The position numbers were made by a program, and so were the translations under genes. From Euryarchaeota archaeon UBA182 (GTDB lineage Archaea > Thermoplasmatota > Poseidoniia > Poseidoniales > Thalassarchaeaceae), in assembly GCA_002495675.1 (NCBI GenBank), contig DAGH01000013.1, positions 58,383-71,383 on the forward strand: a stretch of DNA of 13,001 nucleotides, read 5' to 3'. Shown in pieces: positions 7,097 through 13,001 of this stretch; within the stretch, counting starts at the first letter, position 1; every line of letters begins with the position of its first letter. The notes beneath the pieces are model-generated. The model had not been told where the DNA came from and did no database searches. It saw only the letters and a list, made by a program, of their open reading frames with translations.

Positions 7097-7747
7097 CTAA
7101 TTCTTGGTACCAACGATTACCAGAGTTCCTTCCCAGCCCTCCCTTCTCTGAACCCTGAATGACTCTACGTCAATAAACCCCGACCTGTGCATTGCCCTTT
7201 TCCACTCTTTCTCTGACTTTGTCGCTAACTTGAGCCCCAGTGACGATGGCCATGATAAGCTCTCTGTGTTCTCAAGATAGTGGTCTATCCCGAAAGCTAG
7301 GCATCCATTCGCTGTCAGCCACTTATCGTAAATGGTGCCTATGAAAGAGCAGGGGTCCTCAAGGTAATACATGAATTCCATACTCACGACGAAGTCATAC
7401 GGTTGATCTGGGATCCAGGTCGGAAGTTGTCCATGTTTGTAGTCCCCAACTGGGTGGATTTTCCTGGCCTTTTCTATCATGTCATAAGAACCGTCCACTC
7501 CTGATGCAACTTGGCAGCCAGCGATGTTCTGGAGTTGCCTCACTGCCCATCCATTCCCGCAACCGACATCTATTGCGGAGAATTTCGATGGCAGCCTAGT
7601 TCGAGCGATTCCAAACATCTCCATGACGCTTGCAAAATGGCCCTTTTCCATGCCCTCGTCCCTTCCGTTCCTTGCCCATTCGCCAAAAAGATCGATTGCA
7701 TTGCGTCGGCCCATGCAACTAGGTGACATTCGGACTATATGATCCAT
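7097..7747 (-). CDS. Class I SAM-dependent methyltransferase
   Basis: Soluble methyltransferase of 216 aa that transfers a methyl group from S-adenosylmethionine to an unknown acceptor. The Rossmann-type SAM fold shows in motif I AIDVGCGNGWAV (58-69), the acidic motif II GVDGSYDMIEKAR (83-95, Asp85 likely binding the SAM ribose) and motif IV region DFVVSMEFMYYLEDP (118-132). An N-terminal helix with WARNGRDEGMEKGH (24-37) precedes motif I and may be a cap over the active site. The fold resembles the UbiE/Methyltransf_11 group, but nothing identifies the substrate. It is the last of four minus-strand genes, 30 bases after the small membrane protein gene. It has its own TATA-like element at leaderless distance from the ATG. 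Met7 is an alternative start. Confidence 0.85.
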   Translation of the reverse strand: MDHIVRMSPSCMGRRNAIDLFGEWARNGRDEGMEKGHFASVMEMFGIARTRLPSKFSAIDVGCGNGWAVRQLQNIAGCQVASGVDGSYDMIEKARKIHPVGDYKHGQLPTWIPDQPYDFVVSMEFMYYLEDPCSFIGTIYDKWLTANGCLAFGIDHYLENTESLSWPSSLGLKLATKSEKEWKRAMHRSGFIDVESFRVQRREGWEGTLVIVGTKN

Positions 7748-7768
7748 ACTTCAGGTTGGCATGGAAGG

Positions 7769-7776
7769 GTTTAGAC
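7769..7776 (-). promoter_or_regulatory. TATA-like element for the methyltransferase gene
   Basis: The minus strand reads GTCTAAAC, centred about 25 bases upstream of the methyltransferase ATG, in keeping with a leaderless transcript. It lies in the short gap after, and at the stop codon of, the small membrane protein gene. Confidence 0.35.
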
Positions 7777-7777
7777 C

Positions 7778-8053
7778 TCATTCAGTTGGGTTTGGATTGG
7801 ACAATTTAGCAAGTCTCTTCTTCTTGTTTTGCCGCTTTTTGTAATACGGGTATATTGGCCACTTTGCCAACCCAGTCCACATAACGAGGAATATGAAGTA
7901 TACAGAAACCAATTTGTCGATTTCCTCGGACCAAAGCGTTTCTACGCCAAAAAGCCCGTTGTAATAATATGCGATTCTGGCATGGTAAACGACTAATATC
8001 ATACCAAATGAAAGATGGATGTATCTCCACACTTTGATCCAGTTCAAGGACAT
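7778..8053 (-). CDS. Small two-helix membrane protein of unknown function (91 aa)
   Basis: I do not recognise this family. The 91-aa product has two likely transmembrane helices, at about 10-31 (WRYIHLSFGMILVVYHARIA) and about 48-65 (VSVYFIFLVMWTGLAKW). A very basic cytoplasmic-looking stretch follows (KKRQNKKKR, about 72-80). Two His residues, 13 and 24, lie in the first helix and many Tyr and Trp sit at its ends. His in membrane helices can bind haem or metal, but two on one helix eleven residues apart are not a known signature, so this is only a remark. The ATG at 8053 is supported by a palindromic TATA box 27 bases upstream, which strengthens the case for a real gene despite its size. It lies between the CoA-transferase and methyltransferase genes on the same strand. 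Confidence 0.7.
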   Translation of the reverse strand: MSLNWIKVWRYIHLSFGMILVVYHARIAYYYNGLFGVETLWSEEIDKLVSVYFIFLVMWTGLAKWPIYPYYKKRQNKKKRLAKLSNPNPTE

Positions 8054-8075
8054 GTCTTTACAGGATCACTGGCGA

Positions 8076-8085
8076 TGTATATACA
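8076..8085 (-). promoter_or_regulatory. TATA box (palindromic TGTATATACA) for the small membrane protein gene
   Basis: TGTATATACA is centred 27 bases upstream of the ATG at 8053, the classical archaeal TATA position for a leaderless mRNA. It is the clearest promoter in the window. Being a perfect palindrome, it could in principle also bind a dimeric regulator. Its presence argues that the small gene is transcribed independently of the upstream CoA-transferase gene. Confidence 0.6.
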
Positions 8086-8106
8086 TTCCATTGTCGCACA
8101 GCGACG

Positions 8107-9186
8107 TTAATCTAATTGGAAACTTGTTCTGACATGCGATTTGGGCCTTGCAGGTGTCAAGGACATCCCTCTGAGGGGGTTTGCTAAAGTCTCAACACCA
8201 TCAACGGTCCAAATCGCCCCCCTAGCAATGGACTGCTCATCTTCCAGCGCTTGACCAACTGTGTTGACGGCTGCGAAGGGCAGTCCAGACAATTTTTGTT
8301 CCCAATGATCTCTTGACTCTCGGATGAAAATGTCCGCCAGAAGAGATTCGAGATTGGATCTATCTTCAACCCTATCCGCATTTTTTTCCCATTGCTTGTT
8401 GTCCGGCAAACCTAGTGCTCCTGAGGCACGCTGCCATTGCTCGTCGCTCCCTATAGCGATGACGAACCACCCATCAGAGGCTTCGAAGGCCCGGTATGGT
8501 ACAAGGTTAGGGTGTGCACTCGCCATGGGTCTCGGGTCCTCGCCTGTTGCAATTCGGTTTTGCGCTTGATTGACAAGGGCTGCAATCGCGCAATCCCATA
8601 AACTGATGTCGATGCGTTGGCCTAATCCTGTTCTCTCTCTGTGAAAAAGAGCAGCGATTATGGCAGATGTGGCTTGGAGCCCTGTTATCACATCGATCCA
8701 CGCTACCCCGACTTTTACTGGTGGCCTACCATCTTCCCCTGTGATAGACATAATCCCCGATCTGGCTTGAAGGGAAAGATCGTAGCCGGGCTCAGAGCTT
8801 CTCGGCCCTGTCGCCCCATATCCAGATATCGAGCATAGAATCTTGTCCCCGGGCAAATCCGGAGCTAGTCTGTCGAACGTGCCTGGGCGGAAGTTTTCGA
8901 CTATTACATCGGCTTGTGAAATCAGATGTTGTAGTTCCATCTTCTGTTCTTTTAGGTTCATCCTGATGATTTGCTTTCCTCTGTTGCAGGACAAAAAGTA
9001 GGCTGCGACGTCCTTCCCTTCGAAGTCTTTAGCGAACGGGGGGCCCCATGATCTTGTGTCGTCGCCCCATGGAGCCTCTATTTTCAGGACCTCTGCCCCC
9101 AAATCCGCTAGGTTCTGAGAGGCGTATGGGCCTGCAAGTACCCTCGATAAGTCAAGTACCTTGACCCCGGATAGTGCCCCCTCCAT
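8107..9186 (-). CDS. Family III CoA-transferase (CaiB/BaiF/Frc type)
   Basis: Cytoplasmic enzyme of 359 aa that moves coenzyme A between carboxylic acids through an aspartyl-CoA intermediate. The N-terminus GVKVLDLSRVLAGPYASQNLADLGAEVLKIE (7-37) is the family's hallmark start. VENFRPGTFDRL (96-107), GYGATGP (122-128) and PGYDLSLQARSG (133-144) follow, with Asp136 as the likely nucleophile. GQRIDISLWDCAIA (189-202) and PNLVPYRAFEASDGWFVIAIG (226-246) match the interlocked-ring core, and a C-terminal LANPLRGMSLTPARP closes the protein. It is a little shorter than the usual 380-430 aa. The substrate cannot be named: succinyl-CoA:glutarate-, formyl- and carnitine-type members share these motifs. 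The gene starts 37 bases after ileS on the same strand with no TATA-like box in between, so it is probably cotranscribed with ileS. Confidence 0.9.
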   Translation of the reverse strand: MEGALSGVKVLDLSRVLAGPYASQNLADLGAEVLKIEAPWGDDTRSWGPPFAKDFEGKDVAAYFLSCNRGKQIIRMNLKEQKMELQHLISQADVIVENFRPGTFDRLAPDLPGDKILCSISGYGATGPRSSEPGYDLSLQARSGIMSITGEDGRPPVKVGVAWIDVITGLQATSAIIAALFHRERTGLGQRIDISLWDCAIAALVNQAQNRIATGEDPRPMASAHPNLVPYRAFEASDGWFVIAIGSDEQWQRASGALGLPDNKQWEKNADRVEDRSNLESLLADIFIRESRDHWEQKLSGLPFAAVNTVGQALEDEQSIARGAIWTVDGVETLANPLRGMSLTPARPKSHVRTSFQLD

Positions 9187-9223
9187 ATCGCTACGCAGGA
9201 TGGGTATCGATTCAATGCTGTGA

Positions 9224-12200
9224 TCAGGACACGGTGAATCCGATTGTTATTCCATCCACCTCGAATGTGGATTCAGAGGAGCTCAAATCTCCTGTCAACT
9301 TACCCGAAGTGGCCCTTGTCTCAGAGAGAATGTGGTCCCAGTCACCCCCTGCGAGCTTGGGCGAATCAGGGCCCAAAGCGATCTCTAGCGAGATCTCCGC
9401 CTCTATCCTTAGGTCCATTTCCTTTCGCTTTGCCTGAACCCTGCGAATGATATCGCGGGCCAATCCCTTAGACAACAGGTCATCGTCAAGGGACATATCG
9501 AGTACAAGGGTCACATTCCCCTGTTCTGATTCAATTGTCGCTGCGGCGTATCCATCCTTCTCAACGCGATGGATTTCTACATCATCGAGGGTTATTTGGT
9601 ATCCCCCCAAGTATGCGATGCCAGCCTCGATTTCTAGTAAGAACGACTCTGGGTCGACTGCTTCAAGTTCCCCTAGGACTCTTGGAAGATCCGTTGTGCA
9701 TTTCCTACCGAGGTTTCTTCTGTTCGGCTTCAGTTGTACTTTCTGGAATCTTTCGAGATCGTTCTCTTCCTCAAGCAATCCTACGTTCAATTCCTCAGAT
9801 AGTATTCCTGTTAGGTCGCCCACGCTAATGCCTCCCACGATCCATCCTCTCTTGCATGGTAAGCGCTGTCTTCGAGATGATTCGACCCTGATTCTACGGC
9901 CAGCCTCGGCGAGATTCCTGACTAATTCCATCCTCAACTCCAGTTCTGGGTCTCTCTGAGGCAGATTGGAGTCTAACAAATCAGATCCGCAAGGCCAATC
10001 AGCAAGGTGGACTGAGGTTTGGAAAAGGTCTCGATGGATTTTGTCTGCCATGAATGGAGCGATTGGGGCCATGAGTTTACATGCTACTCCGAGTACTTCC
10101 CGAAGTGTGTGATGGCATGCCGCCTTGTCATCACTTTCGGCTTCGTCCCAGAGCCTTCTCCTAGATCTCCGAACGTACCAATTGGAGATATCGTCAACGA
10201 CGAATCGCTCTATTTCTCTTCCCGCCTTGTGGAAGTCCCATTGTTCAAACAGGAATGAAACCCTTTCTGCAGTCGCACTGGTTTGGGAAAGTATCCATCT
10301 GTCCAAAGACGGCCTCGATGATGGCTCAGAAGATTCTATATTTCCATTGAACGAGTCCAAAGCAGCATAATCAGCATGGAATCTATAGATATTCCAAAGA
10401 GTGAGAAACATCCTGGCATAAGACTCTCTAACTCCACTTGGATCGAAGTTTGTTGGCTGCCAAGGAGAGCTTTGAGTCGTCATGTACCACCTTATCGCGT
10501 CAGCCCCCTCCAGGTTGAAGTGATCCCAAGGGTCCACTACGTTCCCCCTTGACTTGCTCATTTTCTTTCCATTCTTGTCTAGGATATGGCCAAGGGAAAG
10601 ACATCTCTTGTATGTCGGTTTTCCGAAGACAGTTGTACCAACAGCCAGTAGGGAGTAGAACCACCCTCTAGTTTGGTCAACCGCCTCGCAGATGTAATCA
10701 ACCGGGAAGGATGAGTCGAATTTCTCTTCATTCTCGAATGGGTAGTGCCATTGTGCGAAAGGTGCGCAGCCGGAGTCAAACCAGCAATCCATAACATATG
10801 GTTCTCTTTTCATTTCTCCAGAGCACCCTCTCTCTGGACAAACCAATTTAATTTCATCCACATAGGGTCTGTGAAGTTCCTTGGGCATTTCAGAATCCAC
10901 CGTTAGCATAGATTCCATTTCTCCACGGCTCCCGATACAATGTTCGTGACCACATTCTCCACAGATCCACACAGGTATCGGAGTCCCCCAATATCGTTCC
11001 CTGCTGATTGCCCAATCCTTGAGGTTTGATAGCCACTCACCCATCCTTCCCGAGCCAGTCGAAGGTGGTGCCCACTCAACCGAATTGTTGTTTTCCAGTA
11101 TTTGCTCCTTGACTGCAGTCATTCGGACGAACCAGCTATCCATGGCGTAGTACAGGAGTGGGTGATCCGTCCTCCAACAGTGTGGATAGTCGTGAGTGTA
11201 CAAATGCTCTCGGTACAGTCTGCCGCTTTGATTTAGGAGATCTAGTATTATATCGTCGCAATCCTTCACGTAAATGCCGTCGAGTTTGGGGTGAGTCCCT
11301 CGTATGAAACATCCATCCATCCCCACGGTGTGTTGGGCAGGATAGCCGGATGCCAAGCCAAGATTGTAGTCGTCCTCCCCATACATGACCGCAGTGTGGA
11401 CGACGCCAGTCCCGTCCGTGGTCGTGACGAAATCTGCGGTCACGATGGACCATGCCTCTGAGTGGCCCTTTCCATCAACTGCGCCCGGGAAAAGCGGATT
11501 GTAGTGCAGTCCCGCCAAATCCGTTCCCTTCATTTCTTCCAAGATTTCGACTTTGTGTCGGAGCACATGGCCCATCAAATCCTTGGCGAGTATCAACTGA
11601 TCGCCGACTTCAGCAAAACCTCTGCCCTGCCACTTTGCAGATGGTTGCTCAGCAACCCTGACTCGGACATAATCTATGTCTGGGCCAACTGCGAGGCCTA
11701 CGTTCCCGGGAAGTGTCCAAGGGGTTGTGGTCCATGCCATTATGTATGCTGGATCATCAATCAAGTCAAATTTGACAAAAACTGCTGGCTCGGTCACCTC
11801 TTTGTATCCGAGAGCCACCTCATGACTCGAGTATGATGTCCCAGTTTGCGGGCAATAGGGGAGTACTTTGTGGCCCCTAAAGAGTAAACCTTTCTCATGC
11901 ATTTGTTTCAGAGACCACCATGCCGATTCTATGTAGTCATCCTCCAACGTGACGTAGGGATCATTCATGTCGACCCAGAAACCCATCCTTTCAGTCATCT
12001 CGCGCCATGCTTGCTCGTATGTCCAGACGCTTTCCTTGCAAGCTTCATTGAACTCCTTCATCCCATAGGCCTCAATGGCCTCGTTTGACATTAGGTCTAA
12101 CCTCTTCTGAACCTCTATTTCGACTGGTAGGCCATGGGTGTCCCAACCCGCTTTTCTCTCTACCACGTAGCCTTCCATGGTTTTCCATCTGCAGACCATG

Positions 12201-12400
12201 TCCTTGTACAACCTAGACAGCACATGGTGAATTCCAGGTTTGCCATTTGCCGTTGGTGGTCCTTCAAGAAATGTGAAAGGGCTGCCTCTTATCCTACGGG
12301 CTTCTATTGATGACTGGAATGTTTTCTCATTTCCCCAGATTTCTATGAGTTGATTCTCAAGGGAAACTGGGTCGAGGCGCCCGCCTTGGTCATTGCTCAT
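9224..12400 (-). CDS. ileS: Isoleucyl-tRNA synthetase, type 2, with GIHH signature
   Basis: Class I synthetase charging tRNA-Ile, 1058 aa from the ATG at 12400. A TTG at 12430 opens the same frame 10 codons earlier. Positions count from the ATG. The signature region GPPTANGKPGIHHV (47-60) has GIHH where most enzymes have HIGH. AGWDTHGLPVEIEV (84-97) follows. The CP1 editing domain shows TTTPWTLPGN (224-233) and GTGVVHTAVMYGEDD (331-345). A zinc-ribbon-like set has CxxC at 480/483 and Cys521/Cys526, followed by DCWFDSG (538-544). KMSKS is at 613-617. The helical anticodon-binding domain starts near 650, and a long C-terminal extension, typical of type 2 (eukaryote-like) IleRS, finishes the protein. 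The synthetase is essential for translation. It is divergent from nadE and probably cotranscribed with the CoA-transferase gene. Confidence 0.95.
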   Translation of the reverse strand: MSNDQGGRLDPVSLENQLIEIWGNEKTFQSSIEARRIRGSPFTFLEGPPTANGKPGIHHVLSRLYKDMVCRWKTMEGYVVERKAGWDTHGLPVEIEVQKRLDLMSNEAIEAYGMKEFNEACKESVWTYEQAWREMTERMGFWVDMNDPYVTLEDDYIESAWWSLKQMHEKGLLFRGHKVLPYCPQTGTSYSSHEVALGYKEVTEPAVFVKFDLIDDPAYIMAWTTTPWTLPGNVGLAVGPDIDYVRVRVAEQPSAKWQGRGFAEVGDQLILAKDLMGHVLRHKVEILEEMKGTDLAGLHYNPLFPGAVDGKGHSEAWSIVTADFVTTTDGTGVVHTAVMYGEDDYNLGLASGYPAQHTVGMDGCFIRGTHPKLDGIYVKDCDDIILDLLNQSGRLYREHLYTHDYPHCWRTDHPLLYYAMDSWFVRMTAVKEQILENNNSVEWAPPSTGSGRMGEWLSNLKDWAISRERYWGTPIPVWICGECGHEHCIGSRGEMESMLTVDSEMPKELHRPYVDEIKLVCPERGCSGEMKREPYVMDCWFDSGCAPFAQWHYPFENEEKFDSSFPVDYICEAVDQTRGWFYSLLAVGTTVFGKPTYKRCLSLGHILDKNGKKMSKSRGNVVDPWDHFNLEGADAIRWYMTTQSSPWQPTNFDPSGVRESYARMFLTLWNIYRFHADYAALDSFNGNIESSEPSSRPSLDRWILSQTSATAERVSFLFEQWDFHKAGREIERFVVDDISNWYVRRSRRRLWDEAESDDKAACHHTLREVLGVACKLMAPIAPFMADKIHRDLFQTSVHLADWPCGSDLLDSNLPQRDPELELRMELVRNLAEAGRRIRVESSRRQRLPCKRGWIVGGISVGDLTGILSEELNVGLLEEENDLERFQKVQLKPNRRNLGRKCTTDLPRVLGELEAVDPESFLLEIEAGIAYLGGYQITLDDVEIHRVEKDGYAAATIESEQGNVTLVLDMSLDDDLLSKGLARDIIRRVQAKRKEMDLRIEAEISLEIALGPDSPKLAGGDWDHILSETRATSGKLTGDLSSSESTFEVDGITIGFTVS

Positions 12401-12449
12401 CGCCCCCCCGACCGTGGCACTTGATTTCAATGTCGCCCGAACACAAGTG

Positions 12450-12455
12450 ATTTAT
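12450..12455 (-). promoter_or_regulatory. Possible TATA element for ileS
   Basis: ATAAAT on the minus strand lies about 52 bases upstream of the preferred ileS ATG. Transcription would then start near 12427, giving a leader of about 27 bases that ends in a G-rich run (GGTCGGGGGGGCG) next to the ATG. The spacing is similar to that seen for the TauE/SafE gene. Support is positional only. Confidence 0.3.
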
Positions 12456-12483
12456 GGGCCTCTAGAACCCAAGACAATAGTCC

Positions 12484-12489
12484 ATTAAT
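12484..12489 (+). promoter_or_regulatory. Possible TATA element for nadE
   Basis: ATTAAT is centred about 24 bases upstream of the nadE ATG at 12510, slightly close but compatible with a leaderless transcript. No Shine-Dalgarno precedes that ATG. This lies in the 109-base divergent region between ileS and nadE, which holds nothing else that I can see. Confidence 0.3.
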
Positions 12490-12509
12490 CACCATATGAT
12501 GGCAACCTT

Positions 12510-13001
12510 ATGCCCGGAGACGACACCTTGGGGGACAAGATCGCTGGATGGATAAGGGAGTACGCAGAGTCGAATGGAATTTCAACGCTGGTAGTGGGTG
12601 TCTCGGGAGGAGTGGATTCGGCAGTCACCTCTACTCTCTGTGCGATGACTGGCATAAAGACAATAGCACTCAATTTACCGATTAATCAGGATTTAGACCA
12701 ATTTGACCTGTCAAATGCCCATATCAGTTGGCTCGAGGATAATTGGGAAAATGCAGAAGGGCGTTTAATCGACCTATCCGCTACTTTTCGCGCATTAGCT
12801 GACGACTCATTGTCAGAATTCTCGGTCACTGACATGGCTCTCGCAAACACCAAAGCAAGGTTGAGGATGACCACGTTGTATGCAATCTCCGCATCAAACA
12901 ACGGCATAGTCGTTGGAACGGGCAACAAGGTAGAAGATTTTGGAGTAGGCTTCTACACAAAATATGGCGATGGAGGGGTTGACATTTCACCGATAGCAGA
13001 C
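12510..13001 (+). CDS. nadE: NAD+ synthetase, ammonia-dependent, N-terminal part (3' end outside window)
   Basis: Makes NAD+ from nicotinic acid adenine dinucleotide, ATP and ammonia, the last step of NAD biosynthesis, in the cytoplasm. The frame stays open for 164 codons to the right edge. The ATP-pyrophosphatase P-loop SGGVDSA is at 32-38 (Ser32, Asp36). MALANTKARLRMTTLY (about 109-124) is the conserved helix of the dimer/active-site region. GTGNKVEDFGVGFYTKYGDG (from about 136), followed by GVDISPIAD, is the hallmark NaAD/ATP-binding segment. The synthetase domain begins almost at the first residue, so there is no N-terminal glutaminase domain. ATG 12510 is the only in-frame ATG: an in-frame TAA lies at 12486-12488. 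The wording of the hallmark segment is what I associate with Bacteroidetes NadE, hinting at transfer from bacteria. It is divergent from ileS. Confidence 0.93.
   Translation, partial: MPGDDTLGDKIAGWIREYAESNGISTLVVGVSGGVDSAVTSTLCAMTGIKTIALNLPINQDLDQFDLSNAHISWLEDNWENAEGRLIDLSATFRALADDSLSEFSVTDMALANTKARLRMTTLYAISASNNGIVVGTGNKVEDFGVGFYTKYGDGGVDISPIAD

Noticed and set aside
9447..9959. Open frame of 170 codons on the plus strand inside ileS
   Set aside because: It is antisense to the conserved IleRS C-terminal region, rich in Ser/Arg/Pro as shadow frames are, and has no recognisable domain or promoter.
1..13001. tRNA or rRNA genes, CRISPR repeats, insertion sequences, attachment sites
   Set aside because: I read the gaps and gene ends on both strands and saw no cloverleaf, repeat array, terminal inverted repeats or transposase. 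Intergenic space is too short to hide most of these.

Overview
The window is gene-dense (about 95% coding, no gap above about 110 bases, roughly 50% G+C) and carries eleven protein genes. No RNA gene, mobile element or CRISPR array was seen. It looks like part of an archaeal chromosome. Several genes have a short A/T-rich TATA-like element about 24-28 bases upstream of the start codon with no Shine-Dalgarno sequence, as expected for archaeal leaderless mRNAs. One gene encodes a lipoprotein and another a C-terminally anchored surface protein. The mix of archaeal-style promoters with bacterial-looking enzymes (a type 2 IleRS and a Bacteroidetes-like NadE) would fit a planktonic marine euryarchaeon such as Marine Group II (Poseidoniales). 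That placement is inference, not proof.

Left part (1-4662): the 3' end of cysS (cysteinyl-tRNA synthetase) converges on a large surface hydrolase gene, and the two stop codons share one CTAG. The hydrolase has a signal peptide, a lamin-tail domain, a metal-dependent amidohydrolase domain, a Cys-containing C-terminal region and a membrane anchor. A short divergent promoter region separates it from a lipoprotein gene with Asp-box (BNR) beta-propeller motifs. The pair may work together outside the cell on dissolved or particulate organic matter.

Middle part (4663-7095, plus strand): a TauE/SafE-type anion exporter, a DEAD-box RNA helicase with a very basic tail, and a small protein of unknown function that just overlaps or follows the helicase.

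Right part (7097-12400, minus strand): in order of transcription, ileS, a family III CoA-transferase gene (probably read through from ileS), a small two-helix membrane protein with its own clear TATA box, and a SAM-dependent methyltransferase. The IleRS has the HIGH signature rearranged to GIHH, a form linked to very strong mupirocin resistance in other type 2 IleRS enzymes. Divergent from ileS, the 5' part of nadE (ammonia-dependent NAD+ synthetase) runs off the right edge.

No obvious new multi-gene system is present. The most interesting items are the anchored lamin-tail/amidohydrolase protein with its divergent propeller lipoprotein, the GIHH IleRS, and two small unassigned proteins.
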